A stretch of 33,924 nucleotides of DNA from UMGS172 sp045546555. GTDB taxonomy: Bacteria; Bacillota; Clostridia; Oscillospirales; Acutalibacteraceae. The position numbers and the translations under genes were made by a program. Location: positions 1 to 33,924 of the forward strand of contig JAZQCY010000023.1 in assembly GCA_045546555.1 (NCBI GenBank). Reading direction: 5' to 3'. Under the pieces are notes generated by a model. It was not told where the DNA came from, searched no databases, and saw only the letters and a list, made by a program, of their open reading frames with translations. Below are positions 7,631 through 15,888 of this stretch, piece after piece (position 1 is the stretch's first letter; each line of letters begins with the position of its first letter).

Positions 7631-10402
7631 ATGAAGCATATCAAAAGATTGATCAGTGTAGTTGTCATTCTTAGTATGCTGATGTCGGTGGCGGCGGTCG
7701 CTTCGGCTACTGTTATCGGCACAGACGGTCTGCCTACCGATATGGCAGGTGCAGATAAGAATCACGTGTTCCTCGATTTTGAGAACACCAACGCTGAGAC
7801 TATTGTCTCGGGTGTCCCGGGCGGTATTGTTGCAGGCAACCTTGATGCCAACCGATTGGCCTATGCCGATGACGGAACAGGCAACAAGGTTATTAAGGCC
7901 AGCTTTACCTCGGCTAACGCTATCATCATCGGTAACAGCGAGAAGGCCTTGTACGGCACCAGCGCTCTTGACCCCAAGAACGGTTTTGTGATGAAGGATG
8001 ACGTCACCTACCGTGTCACCGTAAAGCTCAAGCTGTTGGCAGGCTCGTATACCGACGAGGGTCATATCAACGCAACCGTTATGTACGGAACAGGCTTTTA
8101 TCCCAATGGCAAGCGTGTTGAGGTAGGTACCCACGCTTTCTTTGAGCTTGATAAAACCGATGAAAGTATGTATACCATTGAGTCCAAAACGGTTGGTAGC
8201 CTTACAAAAGACTGTTACGTATTGGCCAAGGATACCGATTGGCTGACCTTCCAGCAGGATATCAAGGTACCTGCTGCAACGGCCAAGGATATAAGAGAAA
8301 GCAACAACGTTAAGAACATCAATCTGTATTTCAGCCTTAAATGTCACAAGGACGGCCAGCTTAAGAATGCAGACGTTTATATCGATGATATCAGCGTAGT
8401 TGAGGTCAACCCCGAGGGTACTCAGTATAACTACAACTTTATCAACGATGAGGATGGCACCACCAACTATACCCGTGCCGACGGTACCGGTATAGGCTTC
8501 AGCTTCGGCGAGGGCGATAAAGAAAATAACATCGGACCTATCGAGACCTTGCTTAACAAGGATATCGATGGCAACGGAACCGTAAAAAGCGGTAACAAGA
8601 ACCAGGCTTCCTACGTTGTCACCAAGGATATGATAGACGGAACTACCCTTGCAGGTGACGGCTCGTCGCTTGTGCACGACGGTCAGACCGTAGCCGGCGG
8701 TGCTTATCTTGGCACGAATAACGGCACTCCCTTTACTACCGAGGGCGAGTGGGCTCATTACCGTATGTTTATCAAGGACCCCGATATCGATGGCGGAAAA
8801 TGGCTTACCATAGCAAAAGGCCGCAAGTATGCTGTTACCGTAAAGTTTAAGGCGGGTAACGGTGTCATCGACGGTGACAGGTACGGTCTTGCAATCGGTT
8901 TGGGCAACTATGAAGGCAAGATGAGTGCCTTGATGACTGAAAAAGGCAAGCTTTATGAGCATTCCTATGTTTATGACTATCAGTATGATTCGTCCGAGCC
9001 TTGGCACTATATCACCGCCATTATCGACGGTGACGGAACCTCGTATGACGGTGTAACAAGTGCAGAGGTTGCACTTGCGGGAAGGCGACTTGCCGTGATC
9101 CCCAAGGTAAACGGCACTTCGGGCGGCGTGTTCATCGAAAGCATTGAGGTAACCGTATTCGATAAGGCTAAGATCGGTGAAAAGAAGGTTATTGTCAACG
9201 TTGGCGACGGTACTGTTGCACCCACTGTTGAACTTGGTTATTATGGCAACCGCAATGAGTTTGGCGAGCTTATCAAGTACACCAAGGACGGCGAAAATTG
9301 GTTCTCCGTCGCCGAGGATTGCATCATCACCGGTAAGGATGCTTCGGCAACCGGCTCGGTATACACCATGGACGAGGGCAATCAGGTTCCCAATGCTCTA
9401 ACCACAAATGCCACCTGTGAGTTTGTTGATTCGGGCGAGGCTGACCACGGCATGGTTATGAAGCTGACCGCCTCCGGCGAATACTCACGTTTCGCTTACG
9501 GTGTTCCTCTTGAGGTTGGCTATAAGTATTACATCAACTTTGATGCCAAAACCACCAACACCAAGACTATGGTTATGCTCTTGTCGAAGGCAAGCCAGAG
9601 CGGCAATAACAGATACTTTGCTGCAGGTACAACTGTAGATCAGATGCCCATGGCCACCAGCGGAATGGCATTGTACCGTGACGGATCTGATATTTCCACT
9701 ACTGCCGCAAAGATGGAAAACTCACAGTATACCAAAGAATGGAGCAACTTTGGCTTTGTTATTGACACCACAAGTGAGGCTTTCAAGACCAACGTTAAGA
9801 ACTGTATCTCAAGCAAGAACACCTTCTATCTCTCGATAGGTGCACGCTACAGAGATACCACCATTTATTTCGACAACTTTAACGTTGTCAAGGTTGCTGA
9901 TACCACTCCTGCACTCCCGACCGAGCCGCTTGAGGCAACGGGCTCTATCCGTCAGGCAGGTATGCAGACGGTAGACGGCGTTCCCGAGTACGTCAGCGCA
10001 GGTCTCCGCTTCAGAGGATATATCGAGAACAGCGTTAAGGCAACTGCTTCCGAGATCGGCTTTGTTCTTGCTCCCTCCAAGGGTGTTGCAGACGATACTG
10101 CTTGGTACGAGTTTGGCGAGGACGGCAAGCTCAAGAGTAGCATTGCCCGCTCGACCGCTTGCTACGACAGCGAAAAGGAAGTTGCATATTCCACCGACGA
10201 AAACGGCACCTATTATCAGCTTATCCTTTCAGGCCTTTCGACCGAGGCTGGTCGCACCGCATACAAGACCCGCTTTACTGCAGTAATGTATGTAAAGGAT
10301 CAGAGTGGCGCATACACCTACTATGCACTTGGCGAGAGCTCCTATGAGGAGATCAAGGCGGCATATAGAGTAACCGGCTATGCCGATTGGTACAAATATT
10401 GA
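7631..10402 (+). CDS. Large secreted protein with three carbohydrate-binding-like domains
   Basis: The product is a 923-residue exported protein without a recognisable catalytic domain. A signal peptide is clear (MKHIKR, then a hydrophobic core, then ASA near residue 26). Three beta-rich modules resembling CBM4/9-type jelly rolls follow, at about residues 45-257, 267-511 and 555-757. Each has a 'YRVTVKLK' or 'YAVTVKFK' strand and ends in a VYIDDISV-like or IYFDNFNV-like strand. A distinct C-terminal domain (about 768-923) begins ATGSIRQAGMQ, includes GLRFRGYI, and ends YADWYKY. No transmembrane anchor or sortase motif is visible, so it is probably released or held by binding. The ribosome site is TTAGGAGG. 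A 48-residue peptide gene starts 14 bases after the stop and is probably co-transcribed. The carbohydrate-binding role is inferred from fold-like features only. Confidence 0.8.
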   Translation: MKHIKRLISVVVILSMLMSVAAVASATVIGTDGLPTDMAGADKNHVFLDFENTNAETIVSGVPGGIVAGNLDANRLAYADDGTGNKVIKASFTSANAIIIGNSEKALYGTSALDPKNGFVMKDDVTYRVTVKLKLLAGSYTDEGHINATVMYGTGFYPNGKRVEVGTHAFFELDKTDESMYTIESKTVGSLTKDCYVLAKDTDWLTFQQDIKVPAATAKDIRESNNVKNINLYFSLKCHKDGQLKNADVYIDDISVVEVNPEGTQYNYNFINDEDGTTNYTRADGTGIGFSFGEGDKENNIGPIETLLNKDIDGNGTVKSGNKNQASYVVTKDMIDGTTLAGDGSSLVHDGQTVAGGAYLGTNNGTPFTTEGEWAHYRMFIKDPDIDGGKWLTIAKGRKYAVTVKFKAGNGVIDGDRYGLAIGLGNYEGKMSALMTEKGKLYEHSYVYDYQYDSSEPWHYITAIIDGDGTSYDGVTSAEVALAGRRLAVIPKVNGTSGGVFIESIEVTVFDKAKIGEKKVIVNVGDGTVAPTVELGYYGNRNEFGELIKYTKDGENWFSVAEDCIITGKDASATGSVYTMDEGNQVPNALTTNATCEFVDSGEADHGMVMKLTASGEYSRFAYGVPLEVGYKYYINFDAKTTNTKTMVMLLSKASQSGNNRYFAAGTTVDQMPMATSGMALYRDGSDISTTAAKMENSQYTKEWSNFGFVIDTTSEAFKTNVKNCISSKNTFYLSIGARYRDTTIYFDNFNVVKVADTTPALPTEPLEATGSIRQAGMQTVDGVPEYVSAGLRFRGYIENSVKATASEIGFVLAPSKGVADDTAWYEFGEDGKLKSSIARSTACYDSEKEVAYSTDENGTYYQLILSGLSTEAGRTAYKTRFTAVMYVKDQSGAYTYYALGESSYEEIKAAYRVTGYADWYKY

Positions 10403-10416
10403 TGGAGGGTTTAAAA

Positions 10417-10563
10417 ATGAAAGAATATATTAAGCCTGAAGTTATGATCGAATCGCTTGGCATTGAGGAAAACATTGCCAGCGTCATTCCGACCGTTCCC
10501 GATACCGAGAACGGTGAGGTCGATATCAGCCACGTATGGGGCGACGACCAGTATTGGGATTAA
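10417..10563 (+). CDS. Small acidic peptide (48 residues), co-transcribed with the secreted protein
   Basis: A short gene lies directly behind the secreted-protein gene, with a strong GGAGGG ribosome site (10404-10409) seven bases before the ATG. It encodes 48 residues starting MKEYIKPEVMIESLGIEE and ending HVWGDDQYWD. There is no cysteine, no signal peptide and no membrane segment. The C-terminal half is acidic and ends with two tryptophans and a tyrosine. The opening K-x-Y-x-K-P-E pattern with 'NIAS' near residue 20 resembles a loose group of small peptides seen in gut Firmicutes, some of which look like precursor leaders. No modification enzyme or transporter is next to it here. The terminator at 10590 follows closely. 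Function is unknown. Confidence 0.75.
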   Translation: MKEYIKPEVMIESLGIEENIASVIPTVPDTENGEVDISHVWGDDQYWD

Positions 10564-10589
10564 AAATTATCTCCTTTTTCGATACACCA

Positions 10590-10635
10590 CACAACAGCCT
10601 CGGGGTTTCTCCTCCCGGGGTTGTTGTGCTTTTTA
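10590..10635 (+). terminator. Rho-independent terminator after the small peptide gene
   Basis: A 15-base stem, mostly Watson-Crick with two G-T pairs, runs from 10590-10604 to 10614-10628. It is followed by CTTTTTATTTT. It closes the unit holding the secreted protein and the peptide. Confidence 0.92.
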
Positions 10636-10693
10636 TTTTCGGCCTTATTCGTTTTTTTACATCTTATTTGCGGTTTTTTCTTTGACGGTTCGG

Positions 10694-10722
10694 TTGAAAA
10701 GAAATATGCTGAATGGTATAAT
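10694..10722 (+). promoter_or_regulatory. Promoter for the GH2 gene
   Basis: TTGAAA (10694-10699), 17 bases, TATAAT (10717-10722). Transcription would begin near 10729 and give a leader of about 88 bases that contains the tandem mini-hairpins. Confidence 0.75.
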
Positions 10723-10743
10723 GAATCCACCAAGGCCAATTCA

Positions 10744-10798
10744 GCTAAATTGAGTAAACTCAGCTAAATTGCCTACGGCAGCTAAATGTGCTCGCACG
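10744..10798 (+). repeat. Tandem mini-hairpins joined by a GCTAAAT linker in the GH2 leader
   Basis: GCTAAAT occurs three times (10744-10750, 10763-10769, 10781-10787). After each copy comes a short perfect inverted repeat with a different stem: TGAGT-AA-ACTCA (10751-10762), TGCC-TAC-GGCA (10770-10780) and GTGC-TC-GCAC (10788-10797). After the last stem the sequence runs GCTTGAAGGAG, so the linker position merges into the ribosome site. A weaker TGAAT/ATTCA pairing precedes the first linker. The stems differ in sequence while pairing is kept, which suggests the RNA or cruciform shape matters. Its role, for instance as a leader element or an intergenic repeat, is not known. Confidence 0.75.
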
Positions 10799-10816
10799 CT
10801 TGAAGGAGATGCTTTT

Positions 10817-13378
10817 ATGTATAAGAAGATTTCGCTTAACGGTGAGTGGACTTTGTCGGGCAAAAACAAAGATGGTGCCGATATTTCGGTGCCCTGCACC
10901 ATACCCGGCTATGCTCATCCTGCACTTGAAAAGGCAGGGTATATTCCCGAAATGTTTTGGCGTAAGAATACCGAGGAATCGCAATGGATCGAAGACGTTG
11001 AGTGGACGTTTACAAGGACATTTGACCTTTCCGATGACCAAGACCTCGACCGTGCCGTGTTGTCCTTCGGCGGTATCGACACCTATTCGGATGTGTACCT
11101 CAACGGACAAAATATATTGACGACCGACAATATGTTTGTCCCTTATTCTGCCAAGGTTTCCGATATTTTGAAGGTCGGTGAAAACACTCTGTCGGTGGTG
11201 GTGCATCCGTACAAAACGGTGGCACCCAAGCCCGACACCACCAAGTACCGTGCCGCATTCTGTCACGACCGTGCTATGGTAAGGCGCCTGCAATGCACCT
11301 TCTTCTGGGATTGGGTCGACCGCTATGTAACGGCAGGCATCTGGCAGGATGTTGAGCTTTCTTTCCTGCCCGAGGCAACCATCGACAACGTGTTCACCGA
11401 GGTGACCGATATTTGCGAAACATCGGCCTCGATCAATTTCCAAATCAAGACCGAAAACGCCGTGAATACGGGTTGCCGTTTCAAAATTGATATGACCGAC
11501 CCCGACGGCTCGGTTGCGTGGGACCTTGAGGGCAGGGTGTTTATGGATACGATGTATCTTCAGGCAGACCTCCCCGAGCCAAAGCTTTGGTGGCCCAACG
11601 GCTACGGCGAGCATCCGCTTTACACCGTCACCGTGTCGCTTTTTGATAAGGACGGCAACGAGCTTGACAAAAGTGAGCACCGCATCGGTATTCGCACCGT
11701 GAGGTTTGAGTGCTTGAGAGACAGACCTGACTCGGACGAGGAACGCCGCACTAGACAGCTTTTAAGACAGCAGAAAAAGACCGACAGCCCCATAAGCGAC
11801 GAGGTGCTTGACGAGCAGATCAAGGCTGAAAATCCCTTGACGGGCGAAAGCTTTATTATCCTTGTCAACGGTAAGCGTATTTTTGCCACGGGCGGCAACT
11901 GGGTACCCTGCACTCCGTTCCCGACCACGGGAATGGGTGAGCAGTACCGCAAGCTGCTGACTTTGGCCGTAAAGGGCAACCAGAACATCTTACGTGTGTG
12001 GGGCGGCGGACTTTACGAAATGGACGAGTTTTACGATATCTGCGACGAGCTTGGCATTATGGTCACGCAGGACTTTTTGCTGGCCTGCGGAAAGTACCCC
12101 GATGACCTTGATTGGTGGGTCGAAAGCTTTAATAAAGAACTTCGTGCCAACATCGTAAGGCTTCGCAACCACGCTTCGCTTATCGCTTGGTTCGGCAATA
12201 ACGAAGACGGAGACGGCTTTGATTGGGACGACCCCAATATGAAAAATATGGCCTTGCAGTATAAGTCCTACCGTCCTATCCTCAATGAGCTTGACCCCAA
12301 CCGTCCGTTCAGACCGTGTTGCTCGTGGGGTGGCAAGGGTAACACCGACCCCACCATTGGCGACTGCCATCTGACCTGGTGGTTCAGAGGTGCCGAGAAC
12401 ATTGACCCAAGCTGGTTCGATATTGTCGGCAGAATGGCCACCGAAAGTGCTATCGAGGGTTATCCGTTGCCCACATCCTTGAGAAAATTCCTCTCCGAGG
12501 AGGATATTCTCGACCGTGACAGCGACGTTATCGAGTACCATATCAAAAACAATATGTATTTCGAGCCTGCAGGGCTTTTGTCGGTACATAACCGCCTCAA
12601 AAAGTCTGCCGAGGTGGTCATGGGCCGAAGCGATGACCGCTATGAGGATATCTACCGCCTGTCCTACATTCAGTATGAATGGGCAAGAATGGTTTTAGAG
12701 GGCGCACGGCGCTCGAATTGGTACTGCTCGGGTATTCTTTATTGGATGTATAACGACTGCTGGCCGGCTTTGGGCTATGCCGTGGTCGACTACTACGGTG
12801 TGCCGAAATCGGGCTGGTATGCCACCAAATATTCGGGTGCACCCATAGCCGCCACCATCCGTGAAAACGGCGGTGAGTTGTATTTCACCGTGCTCAACCA
12901 TAGCCTTGAAGCCGTTGGGCTTGACTACAAGATCAAGCTGTATCAGGCATCCGCCGATCAGCTGAACGAGGTTGCACACGGCAAGGTGACCGCAAACCAA
13001 AACAACAGCACCGAGATAATGTCGGTTACGGCTGATGCGTTTGACCCCATGAAGGACAAAAACATCATCGTATTTCTGGAGCTTTACCGTGACGGCGAGC
13101 TGATAAGCCGTGCACGCTGGTACCCTGAGTGGATAAGCAACCTGAAGTTACCCAAGGCTGAGGTCGAGGTCACCGTTGACCGCAACAAAAAGACCGTCAC
13201 CGCCACCTGCCAAAAGGGTGTTGCCATCGGTCTTGCCTTTGATGCCGACGCCGTGTTTGAGGATAACTATATCGACCTTTTGGAGGGTGAGACCAAAGTC
13301 ATCCCATACACCACACTTGACGGCTTCGACAAGATAGACGTTTACGGGTATAACGTCGATATAGTCAACGGATTGTGA
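10817..13378 (+). CDS. Glycoside hydrolase family 2, beta-mannosidase-like
   Basis: This is an 853-residue GH2 enzyme without signal peptide, so cytoplasmic. It probably releases terminal beta-mannose (or a related sugar) from imported oligosaccharides. The N-terminal sugar-binding domain is typical of beta-mannosidases: LNGEWTLSG, then VPCTIPGYAHPAL, then FGGIDTYSDVYLNGQ. A beta-sandwich domain contains PKLWWPNGYGEHPLY, and the TIM barrel follows. The acid/base E463 lies in WFGNNED, and the probable nucleophile is E543 in ATESAIEGYP. A charged stretch (RTRQLLRQQKKTDSPISDE) interrupts the sandwich-barrel junction. The start at 10817 is set by AAGGAG eight bases upstream; the longer in-frame ATG at 10769 lies inside the hairpin leader and is rejected. 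It has its own promoter and terminator. Beta-mannosidase is favoured over beta-galactosidase or glucuronidase by the GNNE context, but substrate is inferred. Confidence 0.88.
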   Translation: MYKKISLNGEWTLSGKNKDGADISVPCTIPGYAHPALEKAGYIPEMFWRKNTEESQWIEDVEWTFTRTFDLSDDQDLDRAVLSFGGIDTYSDVYLNGQNILTTDNMFVPYSAKVSDILKVGENTLSVVVHPYKTVAPKPDTTKYRAAFCHDRAMVRRLQCTFFWDWVDRYVTAGIWQDVELSFLPEATIDNVFTEVTDICETSASINFQIKTENAVNTGCRFKIDMTDPDGSVAWDLEGRVFMDTMYLQADLPEPKLWWPNGYGEHPLYTVTVSLFDKDGNELDKSEHRIGIRTVRFECLRDRPDSDEERRTRQLLRQQKKTDSPISDEVLDEQIKAENPLTGESFIILVNGKRIFATGGNWVPCTPFPTTGMGEQYRKLLTLAVKGNQNILRVWGGGLYEMDEFYDICDELGIMVTQDFLLACGKYPDDLDWWVESFNKELRANIVRLRNHASLIAWFGNNEDGDGFDWDDPNMKNMALQYKSYRPILNELDPNRPFRPCCSWGGKGNTDPTIGDCHLTWWFRGAENIDPSWFDIVGRMATESAIEGYPLPTSLRKFLSEEDILDRDSDVIEYHIKNNMYFEPAGLLSVHNRLKKSAEVVMGRSDDRYEDIYRLSYIQYEWARMVLEGARRSNWYCSGILYWMYNDCWPALGYAVVDYYGVPKSGWYATKYSGAPIAATIRENGGELYFTVLNHSLEAVGLDYKIKLYQASADQLNEVAHGKVTANQNNSTEIMSVTADAFDPMKDKNIIVFLELYRDGELISRARWYPEWISNLKLPKAEVEVTVDRNKKTVTATCQKGVAIGLAFDADAVFEDNYIDLLEGETKVIPYTTLDGFDKIDVYGYNVDIVNGL

Positions 13379-13396
13379 TCTGATCTATAAAACAAC

Positions 13397-13440
13397 AAGA
13401 AGCTCCCCTTGGACAATCAAGGGGAGCTTCTTACGTTTTG
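13397..13440. terminator. Bidirectional terminator between GH2 and nagB
   Basis: A perfect 15-base-pair stem (13397-13411 with 13418-13432) carries a six-base loop. It is flanked by T-containing tracts on the plus strand and, less strongly, on the minus strand. It lies between two convergent genes. Confidence 0.88.
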
Positions 13441-13454
13441 AGGTTTATTAAATA

Positions 13455-14165
13455 TCAGTTCTCGCTGTAGATGACCGTTACATCGGGGTGGAGCTGGAGG
13501 ATGGATGCGGGAACCTTGGGGTCTACGGGACCTTCCATAGCCTTTTTGATGATATCGAGCTTGGCCTTGCCGTTGGCAACCATCAGAATGCGCTTGGCCT
13601 GCATGATCGACATCATACCCATTGTGATAGCACTCTTGGGAACATCGTCCTTCGAAGCAAAGAAGCGTGAGTTGGCCTCAATGGTCGAGGGGTCGAGCGT
13701 TACGGGGTGGGTGGCGGCGGTGAAGAAATCGTCGGGCTCGTTAAAGCCGATGTGTCCGTCAAGACCGATTCCTAAGAGCTGCAGGTCAATTCCGCCCAAG
13801 GACTTGATAAGCTCGTCATAGGCCTCGCCCTCTTTTATGAGATCCTCGGCACAGCCGTTGGGAACATAGGTCTTCGACTTGTCAATATCAACGTGATCAA
13901 AAAGATTGTCGTTCATAAAATAGCGGTAGCTCTGGTCATGACTGCCGTCAAGACCAACGTACTCGTCAAGGTTGACCGAGGTGACGTTTTTGAAAGAGAT
14001 CTCGCCGTTTTCGACCTTCTTGATAAGGTTCTTGTAGGTGCCGACCGGCGATGAACCGGTTGCAAGTCCCAAAACGCAATCGTTTTTGAGAATGATCTGT
14101 GCCGCAATGATGTCAGCGGCCTTTTTGCTCAGTTCCTCATAGGTTTTTACAGTGATGAATTTCAT
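13455..14165 (-). CDS. nagB: Glucosamine-6-phosphate deaminase
   Basis: NagB converts glucosamine-6-phosphate to fructose-6-phosphate and ammonia, feeding amino sugars into glycolysis. The 236-residue protein is slightly short of the E. coli enzyme (266) and fits the Firmicutes form, which lacks the long allosteric C-terminus. Signatures are LGLATGSSPVGTYKNLIK (phosphate loop), SVNLDEYVGLDGSHDQSYRYFM with the catalytic aspartate region, and GIGLDGHIGFNEP with the catalytic histidine. The ribosome site AAAGGAG stands before the ATG. It lies 14 bases downstream of the glmM fusion gene on the same strand, so both are almost certainly one transcript. The operon thus carries two enzymes that compete for glucosamine-6-phosphate. 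Confidence 0.96.
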   Translation of the reverse strand: MKFITVKTYEELSKKAADIIAAQIILKNDCVLGLATGSSPVGTYKNLIKKVENGEISFKNVTSVNLDEYVGLDGSHDQSYRYFMNDNLFDHVDIDKSKTYVPNGCAEDLIKEGEAYDELIKSLGGIDLQLLGIGLDGHIGFNEPDDFFTAATHPVTLDPSTIEANSRFFASKDDVPKSAITMGMMSIMQAKRILMVANGKAKLDIIKKAMEGPVDPKVPASILQLHPDVTVIYSEN

Positions 14166-14179
14166 AAATAAATCTCCTT

Positions 14180-15796
14180 TTATTCAGCCTTGTGACCCTT
14201 GGCTATAATTTTATTAAGAACACGGTCGACATATTCCTCGGTGTGCTCTTCGCTTTCAACCATAACACGGACGACCGGCTCGGTTCCGCTCTGTCTTAAA
14301 AGCACACGGCCCTTACCTGCGATAAGCTCCTCAACCGCCTTAACCTCGGCAAGAACGTCGGGGTCATTAACAGCAGCGGCCTTGTCGTTTACACGGACAT
14401 TCTTGGTGAGCTGGGGATAAAGCTTTACGGGCTCGGCCAGCTTGGCAAGTGTAAGCTTGGAGTCGCAGATCTCCTCGGCTACCATAATAGCGGTCAGAAG
14501 TCCGTCACCTGTGGTAGCGTATTTTTTAAGGATAATGTGACCCGACTGCTCGCCGCCTAAGGAGTAATCGTTCTCCTGCATACATTCGTAAACAAAACGG
14601 TCGCCGACTGCGGTCTCGGCAAACTTCATACCGGCCTCTTTAAGGCTGTTGACGAAGCCCGAGTTCGACATAACGGTGGCAACAACGGTGTCGCCGTTGA
14701 GCATTCCGCGGTTTTTAAGACGCTTGCCCAAGATGTAGAGCATCTTGTCACCGTCGACAACGTTGCCGTTTTCATCAACGGCAATACAACGGTCACAGTC
14801 GCCGTCAAAGGCAAAGCCGAGATCAAGGTGTTGCTCCTTGACCAAAGCGCAAAGCTTTTCAATATGGGTCGAGCCGATGCCGTTGTTGACGTTAAGTCCG
14901 TCGGGCTCGGCACCGATAACGGTGGTCTGTGCGCCCAATGCGCCGAATACCGATTTTGCGATCATCCACGATGCGCCGTTGGCACAGTCAAGACCGATGC
15001 GAAGATTCTTGTAGGAATGAGAAGCCAACGAAATGAGGTAGGCAACATAGCGGTTACGTCCTGCAACATAGTCAACGATGCAACCGATGCGCTCTCTGAC
15101 CGCCAAGGGCAGGTCGGGGGTGTTAAGTCCCAAAGCCTTCATATCGCCGTCAATATAGGCCTCGATAAGTGCCGTTGTGTTGTCGTCAAGCTTTTCACCG
15201 TAGCGGTTGATGACCTTGATGCCGTTGTCATAGAACGGGTTGTGCGATGCGGTTATCATAATACCGCAGTCAAACTCATCCTGACGGGTGACATAAGACA
15301 CGCTGGGGGTGGTGGTAACGTGAAGCATATATGCATCGGCACCCGAAGCGGTGATACCTGCAACAATGGAATACTCAAGCATATAGCTCGAACGGCGGGT
15401 ATCCTTACCGATGACTATTTTGGGGCGGTAGTTGGCTTTAGTACAGCCCGAAAGCTCGGACGAATAGTACCAGCCCAAGAAACGGCCGACCTTATAGGCC
15501 TGCATCGAGGTCAGGTCACGGTTGGCCTCACCTCTGAAGCCGTCGGTGCCGAAATATTTGTTCTTTCTCGGTTTATTGGGGTCGGTGGGGTGAAGGGCTA
15601 TCTTGTCGTGCAGAAGCTCGTCGGTCGAAACGCCGAACAGCTCACAAAGCTGAAGCACCTTGTCTATCTGCGGCAGAGCCTGCCCCATCTCCCATTTTGA
15701 GACCGACTGACGGGATACGTTGATTTTTTCGGCTAACTGTTCCTGCGAAATGTTGGCTGCCACACGCAGCTCGGTAATCTTTTCACCTATTGTCAT
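14180..15796 (-). CDS. glmM: XRE helix-turn-helix fused to phosphoglucosamine mutase (GlmM)
   Basis: This single 538-residue frame joins two parts. Residues about 5-62 are an XRE/Cro-type helix-turn-helix (ITELRVAANISQEQLAEKINVSRQSVSKWEMG). After a linker of about 16 residues, a complete phosphoglucosamine mutase begins at KYFGTDGFRGEAN (about residue 80). GlmM interconverts glucosamine-6-phosphate and glucosamine-1-phosphate on the way to UDP-GlcNAc and cell wall. The catalytic serine S184 lies in TASHNP, the metal site is FAFDGDCDRC, the sugar loop is GGEQSGHI, and the phosphate loop is RQSGTEPVVRVM. The start is supported by AAGGAG nine bases upstream and by a promoter further up. There is no methionine near the GlmM beginning that could serve as a separate start. 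Ordinary GlmM is about 450 residues, so the extra 80 are exactly the DNA-binding part. Autoregulation of the glmM-nagB operon is an attractive inference, not shown. Confidence 0.9.
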   Translation of the reverse strand: MTIGEKITELRVAANISQEQLAEKINVSRQSVSKWEMGQALPQIDKVLQLCELFGVSTDELLHDKIALHPTDPNKPRKNKYFGTDGFRGEANRDLTSMQAYKVGRFLGWYYSSELSGCTKANYRPKIVIGKDTRRSSYMLEYSIVAGITASGADAYMLHVTTTPSVSYVTRQDEFDCGIMITASHNPFYDNGIKVINRYGEKLDDNTTALIEAYIDGDMKALGLNTPDLPLAVRERIGCIVDYVAGRNRYVAYLISLASHSYKNLRIGLDCANGASWMIAKSVFGALGAQTTVIGAEPDGLNVNNGIGSTHIEKLCALVKEQHLDLGFAFDGDCDRCIAVDENGNVVDGDKMLYILGKRLKNRGMLNGDTVVATVMSNSGFVNSLKEAGMKFAETAVGDRFVYECMQENDYSLGGEQSGHIILKKYATTGDGLLTAIMVAEEICDSKLTLAKLAEPVKLYPQLTKNVRVNDKAAAVNDPDVLAEVKAVEELIAGKGRVLLRQSGTEPVVRVMVESEEHTEEYVDRVLNKIIAKGHKAE

Positions 15797-15888
15797 ATTC
15801 TTGCGCTCCTTGTTATAATGTTGCGGAAATCGTGCTGAAATATACAGATTTGAATGCTAAAATATATTCACTTTGAATTTACGTTATT

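Noticed and set aside
7589..9007. Long open frame on the minus strand (472 residues)
   Set aside because: It is antisense to the secreted-protein gene, whose signal peptide, ribosome site and domain structure are clear. The frame stays open because of codon bias and shows no recognisable protein features.
10457..10753. Plus-strand frame of 98 residues overlapping the small peptide and terminator
   Set aside because: It runs through a strong terminator hairpin and the GH2 promoter in another frame, with no ribosome site.
10769..10816. Longer start for the GH2 gene
   Set aside because: It lies within the tandem hairpin array. The protein normally starts near MYKKISLNGEWTL, and AAGGAG supports 10817.
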